Source: Dromaius novaehollandiae (taxonomy: Eukaryota > Chordata > Aves > Casuariiformes > Dromaiidae). From it: a stretch of DNA of 64,000 nt. Location: positions 9,695,448-9,759,447 of the forward strand of contig NC_088108.1 in assembly GCF_036370855.1 (NCBI RefSeq), read 5' to 3'. The translations under genes and the position numbers were made by a program. The notes under the pieces were generated by a model. That model made no database searches. It saw only the letters and a list, made by a program, of their open reading frames with translations, and had not been told where the DNA came from. Of this stretch, positions 48,165 to 60,225 are shown one piece after another (within the stretch, counting starts at the first letter, position 1; every line of letters begins with the position of its first letter).

Positions 48165-48710
48165 AGAGCCTGGTCCTGCTGCACGGTACCTAGAGCATGG
48201 AGCCTCATGCACGATTCCCAGCGCCTGGTCCCTGGTGCACGGTACCCAGTGCATGGGGTCCAGTGCCCGGTGCGCAATAGCCTGTGCACGGAGCCTAGTA
48301 CCTGGTGCATGATGTGTGGGGCCTGGTGCATGGCAGACAGTGCCTGGTACCTGACACACAGTACTGAGTTCATAGGACCCTGGTACATGGTGCACAGGGC
48401 CCAGTGCATGGGGCGTGGGGCCTGGTACCTGGTGCCTGATACCGAGTGCACGGGGCCCAGTGCCTGGTACCTGGTTCACCACACCCTTTGCACAGGGCCC
48501 GCTGCCTGGTGCACGGTACTGAATGCGCAGGGCCCTAGTACCCGGTGAACGGTGCCCGATACCCGGTGCAAGGTACCGAGCGCCCATGGCTGGGTGCAGG
48601 GTGCAGGGTGCACGGTACCTGGTGCACCACACCTGTGCGCAGGGCCCAGCGCCTGGTGCATGGTGCCCATAGCCAGTGCCTGGTGCCCCACACCCGGTGC
48701 AGGCTCCCGG
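48165..48710. repeat. Decayed GC-rich minisatellite with CCTGGTGCA-like core
   Basis: About 550 bases made of imperfect short units built on cctggtgcacggtacc, cagtgcctggtgca and similar words. Unit boundaries drift, so the period (about 10 bases or multiples) is approximate. It is open for long stretches in several frames of both strands, which follows from the repeat words and is not evidence of a gene. It runs directly into the CpG island at 48710. Confidence 0.8.
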
Positions 48711-49190
48711 CAGCCCGACGCGCAGCGCAGCCGCCCCGTCCTCGCGGCCCGTCCGGTCCCGCCCGGGGGCGCGCGCGGCGCTGGGCCCCGCGCGGCGGTG
48801 GCGGGCGGAGCGCGCGCGGCGGGGCCGCCCCGGGACGGCGGCGGGCGCGGAGCGGAGCGGAGCGGCGGCTGGTGAGAGGCGGCGGCGGCGGGGGGGGGGG
48901 AGTGGGGGGTGCGGAGCGGCGCGGTGCGGGTCGGAGCCCCTCGCAGCCGGCAGCGCGGTCCCCGGGCGGCGGCGGCGGCGCGGGGTGTGGCGGGCGGCCA
49001 GGAGCGGGGCGCAGGCTGCTGCGCGGAGGTGCCGCTCCCCGGGGCGGGAGCCACGCGGGCCTCTGGCCTCGCTGTGCTCGTCCTGCGGTCTTGGGAGCTG
49101 CAAGGGGCAGGTGCTGCTGGGAGCCCTTAACGCCTTCCTGCCTGCGAGTCCTCTTTTTCCCCTCACGCTCGCCGTGCCGTAAGCCATAGT
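48700..49190 (+). promoter_or_regulatory. CpG island, probable promoter of a rightward gene
   Basis: Extreme G+C and CpG with an agcgg tandem (48850-48865) and a donor-like site gcggctg|gtgaga (GT at 48872-48873). A G11 run lies at 48890-48900. The island is divergent from PGRMC1 and 5.7 kb upstream of it. In mammals the neighbour on this side of PGRMC1 is KIAA1210, transcribed away from PGRMC1, so the KIAA1210 orthologue is the best guess. No coding exon of it was recognised within the remaining 15 kb. Confidence 0.55.
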
Positions 49191-50289
49191 TAGGATGCCA
49201 GCGTGTTCGCAGGCATGTTACAGGGTGGGAAATACAAATACATGCGAGCCTTGCTGCTGTGAAACAAATGCCTTGAAGAATGAATCCAGCCGTTTCATGT
49301 GCGTGGAATCCCTTCCTGCCCAGCTGATTGCTTTTGGATTTCTAGCCGTGTAATGCGTGCACCGATACGCTGTTAGCGTTTTGGGCTAGTTCCTGAGGAA
49401 TACTGCACCCGAAAAGTCTTGCTAACTTAGTGAAATCACTCACATTTCTGAAGGATATCTGTAAGTGACTGACGAGGAGATCGAGACAGCGACACTTCTC
49501 CGGCAGAGCCCCTTACATGCTCATTGCGAAAGGCAGCCCCGCGGCAGGCATGGGGCGCGAGGTCCGTGGGCGTTGCAGAGCTCTCCGGCCCCACGCTGAA
49601 ATGGGTCCGTATCTGCAAAATTCACAGTGGGCTCACATCCCATTCACCATGGTATGAGAAGTACAACGCACTTCTCACCTTGGGCTTGAGAAGGGACTCG
49701 AGTTTAGTGTGTACACAGATTTTTGCGGTTAGAAGTATGCATTCAACGTACTTTTCCCACTATGCAGGACTAAGTTACTTGGATGTTACATGAACCAAAA
49801 TTATACTTAGGTTTTAAAAGTAGAAGGTAGTTGTCAACTGAAAGATTTTTCCTCTTGTTTGCTTGTGTTTTCATAAAAAAAATTTGATAGATGTTTTCTG
49901 AAAGTGAAATGTCTCAGATTTCTGTGACCAAAGAGATGGAGACGTGCCCGGTGCTGATTTGATGACTCAAAACTCTTTGTCCTTCGGAATCCATAACACA
50001 GGTTTTTGTCCATCTTCAGATATTTGGGAAGTAGCTATCTGTTCGTTTTAGTCTTTCTGGGAGCCAGTAAGCACAGACATTACCAGCATAAGTTAAGTTT
50101 CACAATGTAAGAAGTTTTAGTGGCATTGGCTTCCATTTAAAAATTTTTGTCTCCAATGGAAATATGCCTTAATTTACCAGAGAATTTGCTGCAGACAAAG
50201 GCATAGCTATATTTTCCTTTGCCAGAAAAAGATGTGTGGCAGTGAATGAAGAAATGAGAACTTGTGCTTGGTCCAAAGGCCTGTTCAAT

Positions 50290-50352
50290 ACAGGTCCCTT
50301 TATTTATAATCTATTTATTTATAATTCATTTATTTATAATCCATTTATTTAA
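50290..50352. repeat. Tandem repeat of TTTATTTATAATCC-like units
   Basis: About four imperfect units of roughly 16 bases (tttatttataatctat, ttatttataattcatt, tatttataatccattt). AT-rich and probably slippage-derived. Confidence 0.85.
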
Positions 50353-53300
50353 AATGTTTCACAAGACAGCACAAGCTACAAATGCAAATATTGGGATCAT
50401 GCAGGAACAGCTAAGGTGTTTAGTTTTGAGCAGCTGTGAAAATGAGCACACAGTGAACAATATTGTACGATCATTCCATGTGTACGTGGGAGAGAGTCTA
50501 ATATACCTAATACTCACAAACCCTCTTTAATCATTACTGCCTAATCTCTGCTTTAATGCTGCTAAAATTTTGATCAGAATGCTTACTGTGTCTGATACTG
50601 CTGAATTTTGTTAAAGATGCGTATATATATATATGTGAACTCTCTAAGCTAAAAGAAAGCGCACAGTGGTCTAGCAATCTGGAGAGGTTGATTTATTTTA
50701 TTATTCCTGAGGATTTTCATTAATCCTTGTGTTTATGCTGCAGACAGTGTATGTGAAATGGTTGGTCTCGAATATCTTCAGTTATATAACATAAACATCA
50801 GGCTGTGTAGTGAGTCAAACAGGGGACATGAAGCAGTGTGACTGCAGCCGTTGTACATCCAACTGCGAACGTAAGTTATGATACGAAGAGCTGAACTCAG
50901 TGGAAAGACTGCCATTGGTTTGAGTGAGCTGTGGATACGGCCCGGACTCAAGAATTAGTGGCTTGGCTTTATTGGAATACCAGCAGCATCGTGTTGAGTC
51001 ACGTGTATATAGATATGTCTACTCTTAAAATCTAAAACAGCTTTCAAAAGCAATGGCAGTGCCACAAGCGTAGATGCCGTGTGAATTTCATCAGAGCGCT
51101 TGTTACTTGCCGTTGGTTTTAGTGGATATGCAGTCCTGTCCCCCCATCATTTCCTCAGATGCGTTTCTTGAAAAATGTCACTTCTTGTTTAAGGCCAGTC
51201 TATTTAGTTTAAGCACAGAGCTAGAATTTTTTTTCTCTAGCTGGAGATGTTTATCTCCCTATCTTTGGTTGACAGCTTTTATGCGCAATGGAGGGAGTGC
51301 TGCAGGTTAGGGCTTGAAACCGGCTCTTTGGCGAGAGCGGCAGACACTGAGATTCGCAGCTGATGGTTGTAACAAGGATCATTTTAATTAATATTCCTCC
51401 CTCACTGTTGCTAACTCTTGCAGGTCCCCCCATAAATCTCATGAGACCTCATCAGGTCTTAGCTCGCAGAGCCACGCGGCCATGCAAGGCTCCAAACATT
51501 CTTCCAACGAACTAACCAACCAAAACCAGGCAAAACTGCCAAAATATATTTTCAACCACAGAGCTTGAAACAAGGATCTTTAAATGCTCACTAAAAACTG
51601 AAGAGAGCCCCAGATATTATTATCGCAAATATACCCACTTGTTTAAGCCATCTCATAGTTTAGCTAACTCTTGAGTGTTGAATTTAGGGTGACTGCACTA
51701 CCCTAAACTCTTAAAACTGTCGGAAGTAATGAGGATCTTATTTCACAGCTTCTTTTTAAATTGCTCCTTAAAAGCCTGTGGGGGAGAATGGAGGTTAGTG
51801 CACATACTTTTATTTTGCTTACAGCTTTGACGCCATCCCCAGAGCTAACGTCAGCAAGATGGCATGTCAAAGAGCTACGCAGCCTCTCCTGCTTTCCCAG
51901 CTATTCTTTGAAAATACCTGATCTTCGTCTGCTGTTCAGCCCTTTCTTCCTTCTGCCAAACATGTGTCTCTTAAATTTAATTGATATTTACTAATGAAAG
52001 GAGGCTGCCATCATTTGTAGAAGTCTGTTAAATATTACTGCAAAAAATTCACCAGAAAAGGTTACAGTAGTTTGCAGCAGAGTGTGACCTTTCCTTTCCC
52101 CCAATTTACACTTTACAAGAACATTTTTTTATTTCACTGGGTTAAATGGGAAGGATGCTTGTCATCACACAGGGGATTAATGCTGCTGTAGTTTGGCTGA
52201 TGCTTTGCCAATCTTTGCTTTTTTGAGTGCTTTTTTCTAGCTTAGGAGAGCTGTAGTTGCAGCCCATACCATGCGATCTGGGGACATTTGTCTTGCACTG
52301 GACCACGGTACCTAGCAAACCAGCGCCTTTTCCCAGGCCTTCTGCTGACTGGCTGCACGGGACTGCAGCCACATAGCAGGGGTCTAGTGCTCCTCCTCCC
52401 CGTGTCAGGAGAAGTTTTATCCCAGTGGTTCAAGACACCATTTGTATATTCCTAATCACTGGTAACAACGGGGAGGAGCAAGGTTTAGAAAAGATATATT
52501 CTCTCATCCTGTTTTCTTTCACAGTAGGAGCAGGATTTTTGAATTCTCCCGAATTTACCCTATATTCATTTTTTTGAGTGGTACATTTCTTTACATCATT
52601 AGGGAGAGGTGAAAGGGTGAGGGAAAGAAAGCAGGGGAGGTAGGTTCTGTGGTTTACATAACATCTGAGAGATGGTCTAAGAGCTCCTCTGTAAGCTTTG
52701 AGTATACTCCCATAGCATAATTATCCAGGAACATGCCACAAACTGGGAGCATGTGTGGAAGGTGCTTGCTTGATTTTGTTGCTTTTTAAAGCTATATATT
52801 ATGTTTGAGTCTGCTAGGAGATGATTTAACACCTCATAGGGAGCTTGTAGATTTATATAACTGACTCTTTAAATCTCAGTTTAAAAAAAGGGAGATGGGA
52901 ATGTGATGTTATAGAGAATGGGGCATGGAAAACCTCCCATGCGTTAGAAAAGTCAAGCCAGCTGGAGATCCCATTTCAGCAATGCCTTGTGTACGATACT
53001 AATCAAAGTTCTTTCCAAAATCCTTCAGTCTTTCTTTCCAGATGTATGAAGAAAGACCTTACCTATACTTAAAAGCATAAAGCTTTTAAAGTTTTAAAGA
53101 CTTGAGTCTTTTGAAAGTGATGTAGCACACAGCAATTTCGTGTCAGAGAGTGAATTTCAAAACCACAATGCAGCATATTTGCTTACTCTTAAGAGTTTAG
53201 GAGCAATAACGATACCATGAGCAGAGGAACATTGGACTGTTTACACACGCGTCGTTCACTGCCAGCATGTGCTTCTTTAAGCATTTATTTTTTAATGCAC

Positions 53301-53621
53301 ATTTTATTTTTTGGGATCTGTATTTTATGTATTATTATTTTGTTGCTACTGTGATGACTGAAGAGTGGATTTAATGAGTGTTAAACTCCTAAAGCTGTGG
53401 GTTCTGCAATAATTAAAATGATGTCTTATTATACGAGAAAATACATTAAAATGTTAATGTTCTTATAATAAATCAGCTTAAAGCAAGAAACCTGAATCAA
53501 GGAAAGACTATCGTTTATCTCAGAAGTTCTTGCTTTAGTTGATTTGTCAAGCTCCTAGATGATGTAAATGGTTTTTTATTACCTTTTTAATTAGAAGTAG
53601 TGTAAAACCATGTTTGAGGGA

Positions 53622-53644
53622 AAGAGAAAGAAAGAAAGAGAGCA
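53622..53644. repeat. GAAA microsatellite
   Basis: Short run of gagaaagaaagaaagaga units. Confidence 0.85.
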
Positions 53645-55346
53645 AACCAGCTATTATTGTTGTGATGAGTCTGAAAAAACTGTATTGTAAGCTATCCCGC
53701 CACAATTTCTGTGGATGTGAATAGGTGGAAAAAAGGAATACAGGAAAATTATATGCTTTTATTCTGGTGATTACATTTCTTGCTCTTTACTGTCCTCCAA
53801 ACTATGGCCATTGTCACTACTGTTCATTCTGCAAGAGGGATAAACACAGCCATCAGGTGTGAGTTGGATTTTGTTCTACTATGTGCTACACAGCATCAGT
53901 GCAGTCATTGTGCTGTCGCTTCTCCGAAGGGAAAGTAGTTTGGATTTTGAAGGGTTTTTTATTTTGGTGAGGGGGTGTTACATATGTACTTCTCTCTTTG
54001 AAGATGACATATTTGCTATTTTTATAACTGATTCCAGTAAGAATAAAAATTTCATCGTATCATCAGTAATACTGTTTTTATGGATGACCAGTGGTTATTC
54101 CACAGCATTTAATGGTATTTCGTTTGCATGTCTTTTTACCGAAGTTCCATTATATTAAGCAATTACGTAACAATTTATGGTGAAAAAACTTTGCATAATC
54201 TAGGAAAAAATATTCAGAAGTCTCATTAGTGTTGTACTTGGTTATAGTTGCCTTAGTGAAATACTAAATCTCATCCACAGTGAGAATATATTGCAATATA
54301 GATATTTTGAGATCTAGAAAGAAATGCAAATCCACCTTGTAATTTAGCTCAGCAACATTTTGTTGCTTTTAAATACTATGTAGTCTGTAACTCACATTAT
54401 ATATAAACAGTCCTTAATAAACTGAAGGCTTGCTTAGTATTTTTTGAGGAAGGGGAGCTGTCTGTGAGGGCAGAACAAGCATACCTAGTCTTCGGACTTC
54501 ACACCAGCTTGTCTGCAGGTGATACAGAGTGCCGTGAGGACACAACTGATGCTATGCCAGACAATATCAGTTATATTAGTCTCTCTGATCTGAGTTTGTT
54601 TTCTTATGTAGGTGCTGTAGAAAGCTGTAGGTATCGCCTAATTCCCATGGTAAAGCAGAAAGATACTAAGGCAATGGACTTAAGTTTGTCAGTGACTCTG
54701 CAGCTTTTTCAGATACGTCCGATCCGGGGATGATAGGTAGACCTGTCAGCTCAGCACATTGCTTAGCTATGTGCCCAGATCTGTGGTTATACCCTCTGGA
54801 ATGGGAAGGACCAAGCAGAGATCTGATTTAAGCATATGATTAAGTGACTTGGTGACTCAGAACCATAGTTTATTCAACAGTTTTAGGTAAAATTCTTCTG
54901 CAATTAGTGTATTTCCAGCCTCTGGATATTTATTTGATATTTTCCCTTCCCATTATGATGGGAACAAGGCTAGCATATTTAAGAGACAATTGGGAACAAA
55001 CTGTGGATATTTGAAGATTCCCAGGACTTGAATCTGAGTAATGCATCGGGCTGCTGTGCAGGGAACTCTGCTGTGGTGTGGGACTGCTCTGGTGAAATTG
55101 GCTCAGTATGAGGTATATTTTATTATGTGATGATTTTAAATCTGGACAGAAGGGGCTAAATTGTGAGGTAGAGTCATTGATTTCTAGTTTAACTCAACGT
55201 TTTGGTGCCAGTGATCCTGTAAAAGTTCCCACAGCTGAAGGCTGGTTAGTAAACTCGAAGTTATCTTAGATATTTATAGAGTGCCTATTCTTATAGTTTC
55301 TTTCTGGCTGTCCTTATTGAGTGAGGGAGGGTGGGGAAAGACTCAT

Positions 55347-55475
55347 GGTCTAAATGCAGTTCCAGGCACCAGGAACTCTGAGTTCAGTTTTAGTTTATGG
55401 TTTCTGGAATAGTCACTGAATTACTCTGCCTCAGTTCTCCCAGCTGTATCTGCAGAATGGAGTAATACTGTATTC
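55347..55475 (+). repeat. Old MIR/CORE-type SINE fragment
   Basis: Words in MIR order: catggtctaaatgcag, aactctgagttcag, agtcactgaattactctgcc, tcagttctcccagctgtatc, tgcagaatggagtaatactg. They correspond to the MIR 'gggttcgaatcc ... caagtcacttaacctctctg ... cctcagtttccccatctgta ... aaatggggataata' series. The copy is strongly diverged. Confidence 0.6.
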
Positions 55476-58400
55476 TGTGCAGAAGGGGTACAGGGTCTGA
55501 TGTTTGTAATTAATCTTGCACATATTGAGTACTGGTAGGTAATTTATTATTACTCAAGATGTACTACTTAATCTTGCAGTTTATGAAATGAACCAGGTTC
55601 AATGCTTTTGCGTCTTTATACAGAGGGAAACTAACAAAGAAAGCAAGATATTACTGTTGCCTACAAATTTGAGTTAAATGTCGATAATACGCAGTCTTCA
55701 TTTTCATTTTCTGTCCATTTCCCTTTGGAGCAATAAAGCCTGCAGGCAGGACATCCTGGGACATCACTGCCCTTCTCTGGAGGTTAACGGTCACTTTATC
55801 TTTAGCCTTGTGTTTGCAGGCACTGGAGTCAGGCAGCCTTTTCCCCAGAACTGTGCTTTTGTGCTTTCCTCTATTATTATTACTTCGGCTGACAGCCAGT
55901 GAGATGGTATCTGAGATGACCTTCGCTTTTGAATTTTTATTTCAGTGGCAGTTGAAATTCAGGATATTGATGGTTTTAGGAATATTATTCCAGATGTGCG
56001 AGTCCCTGATTCTCCTCTTGCTTATACCTGTACAAATAAATCAGGAGTAATTTTGTCGAAGAGGTGGGTCTACATTAGTGGAAAACTAATATACATGGGA
56101 AGTCATTAAACTTGATTGCTATTCACAGCACAGGCATTAGTGGCGATGCAGGTCTGATCTGTCTCCAAGGGAGTTTGGCGGGAGTGTTGCAAGGACATCG
56201 ACTGAATCTATCCCTAGAGGTGGGTTTGAGACGAATGAGGTGTAGGGGGACAGTTCATTATTCAAGTTGTCTCGGGATATTTGTTTAGACTCAGTAACCG
56301 TTACCTCTGATGTTCAACATCTAGACTAGGCAATGATCCATGTGTCTGTAGCTGCATACTGTGTTCTCACATTTCTTTCCAGATGGTCTTGCATATTGGT
56401 GTCTGCCTGGACACCGAGAAGGAAAAGTTGTGTTGTTGGAACTTAATATTTTTTAACATGGTATTTTCTTAAGTCAGAATGTGTAGAAATAGAGCTCCTT
56501 TGTTCAACTTCTGTGCTATCCAACCTTAGACAAAAGAACCACAGTTTCCCAGTATATAAAATATTGACCGTGCTAGTATTTTTACAGGAAATACCAAGCT
56601 CTTCCACTCTGTCAAAAGTATTCCACTTCTCACTCAGATTCATTTAAAAACTTAGATTTTAGATTTATGATCTTGCGTCAAAAAAAGCAGATACGTGAGA
56701 GGGAGTACATCCTGGCAATATTGTCTGCATATACAGAAATACTGGTATTTTCTCTGTAAATAAGTTACATATCTATATGCGAATCAATCCTTGTAAATTT
56801 GTGAAAAGTAGAACAAACACTTCTTTCTCTTTCTCGCTTTCTGTATTACTTGTTTGGCAATTTATGTTTTCTGACTCTGGGGTCTGAGGTTACATCTGTG
56901 ATCCTGTTGCAAATCTAGGGGAAATTACCTTTTGAGTGACACATGGCCTGACCTTCATCTCCACATAATCCAGGAAGAGTTTGCGTTTGGCTGCGAGGAC
57001 ACAAAGGAGGCACAGACTGGCGAGGACAGATTCAGAATACCAGGGTCTTTTCTGCTGTGTTTTAGAATTCAGTAACGTGCTGGATGCGACATGCTGGAGT
57101 TTATCCTCACTCCTTCCTCAGAGGTGGAGAGAGTGTGTTTGTGGTAAACTTCAAGATATGATTCATACTCAGAATTACCAAACATTGGAATCAAAGAGAT
57201 TATATGTATTGCTGCTTTCTTTAAAATATTCTTTTTATTGAAGGAGCTTGCAGAAACTCCTCTAACAGTGATTAACAGAACAAAACAAGAAAAACCTAAC
57301 TCCAAACCCCAGACATTGCACACAGAGTGTAAAAATAGACGTAATTAGATTAACATACAGCAATTAGCCCCCAGAGCAAGTATCATGGCAAATTCCTCCG
57401 GCTCGTATACATTAATAAAAGGCTCGTACAGTGCACAGTTAGAGGGGCCCCTGACTATGCTCTCTACTTTCAGAGACAGGATTTGACCCTCATTTTCCTC
57501 CTAATATTAATCACAGATGGATGTATAAACTCTGAAAGGCAGAAATCCTCTTATCTCGACTTCTTTGTTTTCCGCAGAATACTGTGCTTGATTCCAGCCC
57601 AGTCTGTTTAAAGCTCTGATGCTGCAGCTTTTAACAGTGATGCATGTTTAGTTGTTTCTTTAGTAATGAAGGCTTTTCTCTGAAAATTTCCAAGCCAGGC
57701 CCACTTGCCAGCCAGGGAATCTCACTTGGAACAAAGCTGAATCTGTTTCTGCTTCAGAAAAGTGTTTCCTTATAGTCACATTTATGTTAGCACACAGTTA
57801 AACAATCCACACTCCGAATGCAGAGAGCCATGGTATGAGTTATGGAGGGAGTGACTTGCAGTGTCGCAGCTAGATTCTTGTGCAGGATTTATTGCGGGTT
57901 ATAATGGAAGGAGTGCACTTCAGCTGGAGTGTCACATTTTTATAAAAACTTAGGTGAGGTCAAGTGCAGTGTAAAATCTGGTCTGAAAGTTCTCAGTTAA
58001 CACTGACTTCTTTGCCTGCTGGCAAAGACGTGAGGGCTGGAGGCTAGACTTGGATTCAGCTGCTGGATTTACCTCAGATACCTCATTTGATATCCAGACA
58101 GTGACAAGGTTACTTCTTCAGAGATACACAAATGAATAGAAAATGTCAGTTGGTTAAGGGTAGGGCAGCCCTGCTCTAAAAGGAGCAGAGGATCTGTGCA
58201 GCTGCATAGCTTCAGCTGCGCTAAGGGATGCAGGAGGGCACGTGGTGCTCAGGCAGGCCATAGCTGGGAAGGGTGGAGAGGAGGAGAATTAGTCACTTCA
58301 GTTTATCCAGCCCCATCCCCTGCTCCACAACCTGATGCTTTCATGTAACCCCAGAACGCGAAGCCTCGGCAGGCCACCCCGTTGGGGAGCAGACTAGCTG

Positions 58401-60109
58401 CTGGCGTGCAAGCTGCGGCACCCACACCAGCTTGCTCACCAGGTTGCACAGATGCAGACCAGGGTGCTTCTCCGCTCCAAGGTCTGGGTGGTGTGGGGTG
58501 CGTGCTCTGACACCGTGAATGTTTCCTTGGAGACCCCTGCTTGACGTGTCCTTGTGCAATGTAGGCAAACTTTAAGTGCAAAATGTTATTAGGGGTCCAA
58601 ATGCAACTTTTGTGTAAGAAATACACAGAATCTTCACTGTGTAAAATCCGTGTTCTTATAGATAGGTGCACGTGACAGCTCACCCTATGGCCATGGTGAC
58701 GGGGGGCTGCAGAGCTCATCCGGTGAATTCACTCCTGTTAGATACCGTGTTTCTCACAACAGCAAAACTTAGTAGAAGAATGCCGTCAGAACAGGACTTT
58801 GTTAGTGTTGGGAAGAGGGGGAATTAACCTGGATTTTTACAGAGGCTAATGGTAATAATGAGAGACCAAAGTCTGCCCTTTGAATAGGAAGTCAGTTCAG
58901 AGATGGCAAAATATACTGGAAATCCAAAATGCTAGAGTCTATCCGTTTGCTGTAGGTTTCCCACTCCTGCCCCCATATTTGCTTGGTGAAAAATTCACAT
59001 GACACTTTCATCCCTTTTTGAAAATAAACAGATAAAGAGTCAAACAGCCACGTTTAAATGCGGCTGGTGAATCATGGGATTTCCCAACGCCACGACATCT
59101 TCTGGTCCGTCCCTGCTGCTTTGCACTGTGCGTGTGCCCTGATCCCACACAGCCAGTGTCGAATGGGCATTTCGAGGAGTCCGAAGTGCTTGCTAGCCGA
59201 GAGCAGAGGAGGCGAAGATTTGGTCAGTCCTTAGAGATCTAGCTGCAAGAGGCTGCAAGAAAAGCAGTAGATCCGTTGGACACGGAACATATTTTGAATT
59301 GCTGGCGATGTGTGTAGCTCCTAACACCTCTGCTGCCAGGCTGCTGGCATGTACCCTGTGTACGTGTGTATGTGTAGGAAGTGACTGTGGAAACATGCCA
59401 GCGTTTCTAGTTCATTTTGAGTTTCCCCCATTGGATTACTAGTTATTGTTGGTTACTTTGCAAAAGTGTTTTTTGCAATGATGCGGGTAAAAGCACCTGT
59501 ACAATGAGTAACTTTTTCTCAGATTTTAGGATGTATATTTTAGTGCAAGCATTTCTCAAAGATTGGGTTGCTGAGCCTTGCTCAGACTTGCCTCCCTCAC
59601 TCCCGTTGGAGGAATTAAGAGACTTGTTAGGAAGCTGAACAGGCGCTGGAAGCTGTGCCCCTACCCCTCCACCAGTGCCGGTTCCGCTGAGGAGGGCAGC
59701 TGCCGCCTGGGCCGCTTGGTCTGCCTGCAGACGCAGGAGGCAAAGCCAGGCAGGTTTGGATGCACAGTGCTCACCAGAGGGGTGGTGTGATGCTGGGCTG
59801 TTGAGGGAGAGTAGTGACAGTGAGTTTGAAGAAGTCACGGGGGAAGTCCCTAATCTGCAGTTAGAAATGGGCCTAAACTGGGTTATTTCAATCAAGCCAA
59901 ACCACAGACTTCAGGGGAAGTCCAGATCTGATTCAGCATCCAGGTGTCTAAACTTGCCCACTTCCATATCTTTAAGGAACCATCTCTGCTTTGCCAAAGT
60001 CTGCATTCTGTGGTTATTTGGTGTTCACCCACCTTCCAAGCTGAAAGCAGCTTTAGTTAATTAACGGGCAGCAGAGTAGCCCACTTGTTTTAGTACTTAA
60101 CAAGCAGAG

Positions 60110-60225
60110 AAGCTAATGGCAGCTCTGCCACTGTTTGACTGATGACCCACAGCTTTGGGTACATCACTTAACTGCTTTCCTGCACTGATTTACCCATGAA
60201 CTGAGAGCTGTGGTATTTACCAATG
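60110..60225 (+). repeat. Old MIR/CORE-type SINE fragment
   Basis: Reads ggcagctctgccactgtttg, then ttgggtacatcacttaactg, then gatttacccatgaactgaga, then gtggtatttacc. The order and spacing match the MIR core and its 3' part. Confidence 0.6.

Noticed and set aside
48057-49187. 376-codon open frame on the minus strand
   Set aside because: It runs through the minisatellite and the CpG island. Its protein is a repeat of HxAPGxGP-like words with no domain, and similar frames are open on the other strand, so it reflects repeat and base composition.
59443-60064. Overlapping 150- and 129-codon frames on opposite strands
   Set aside because: No domain, locally GC-rich centre, and no splice or start context. 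Judged to be chance.
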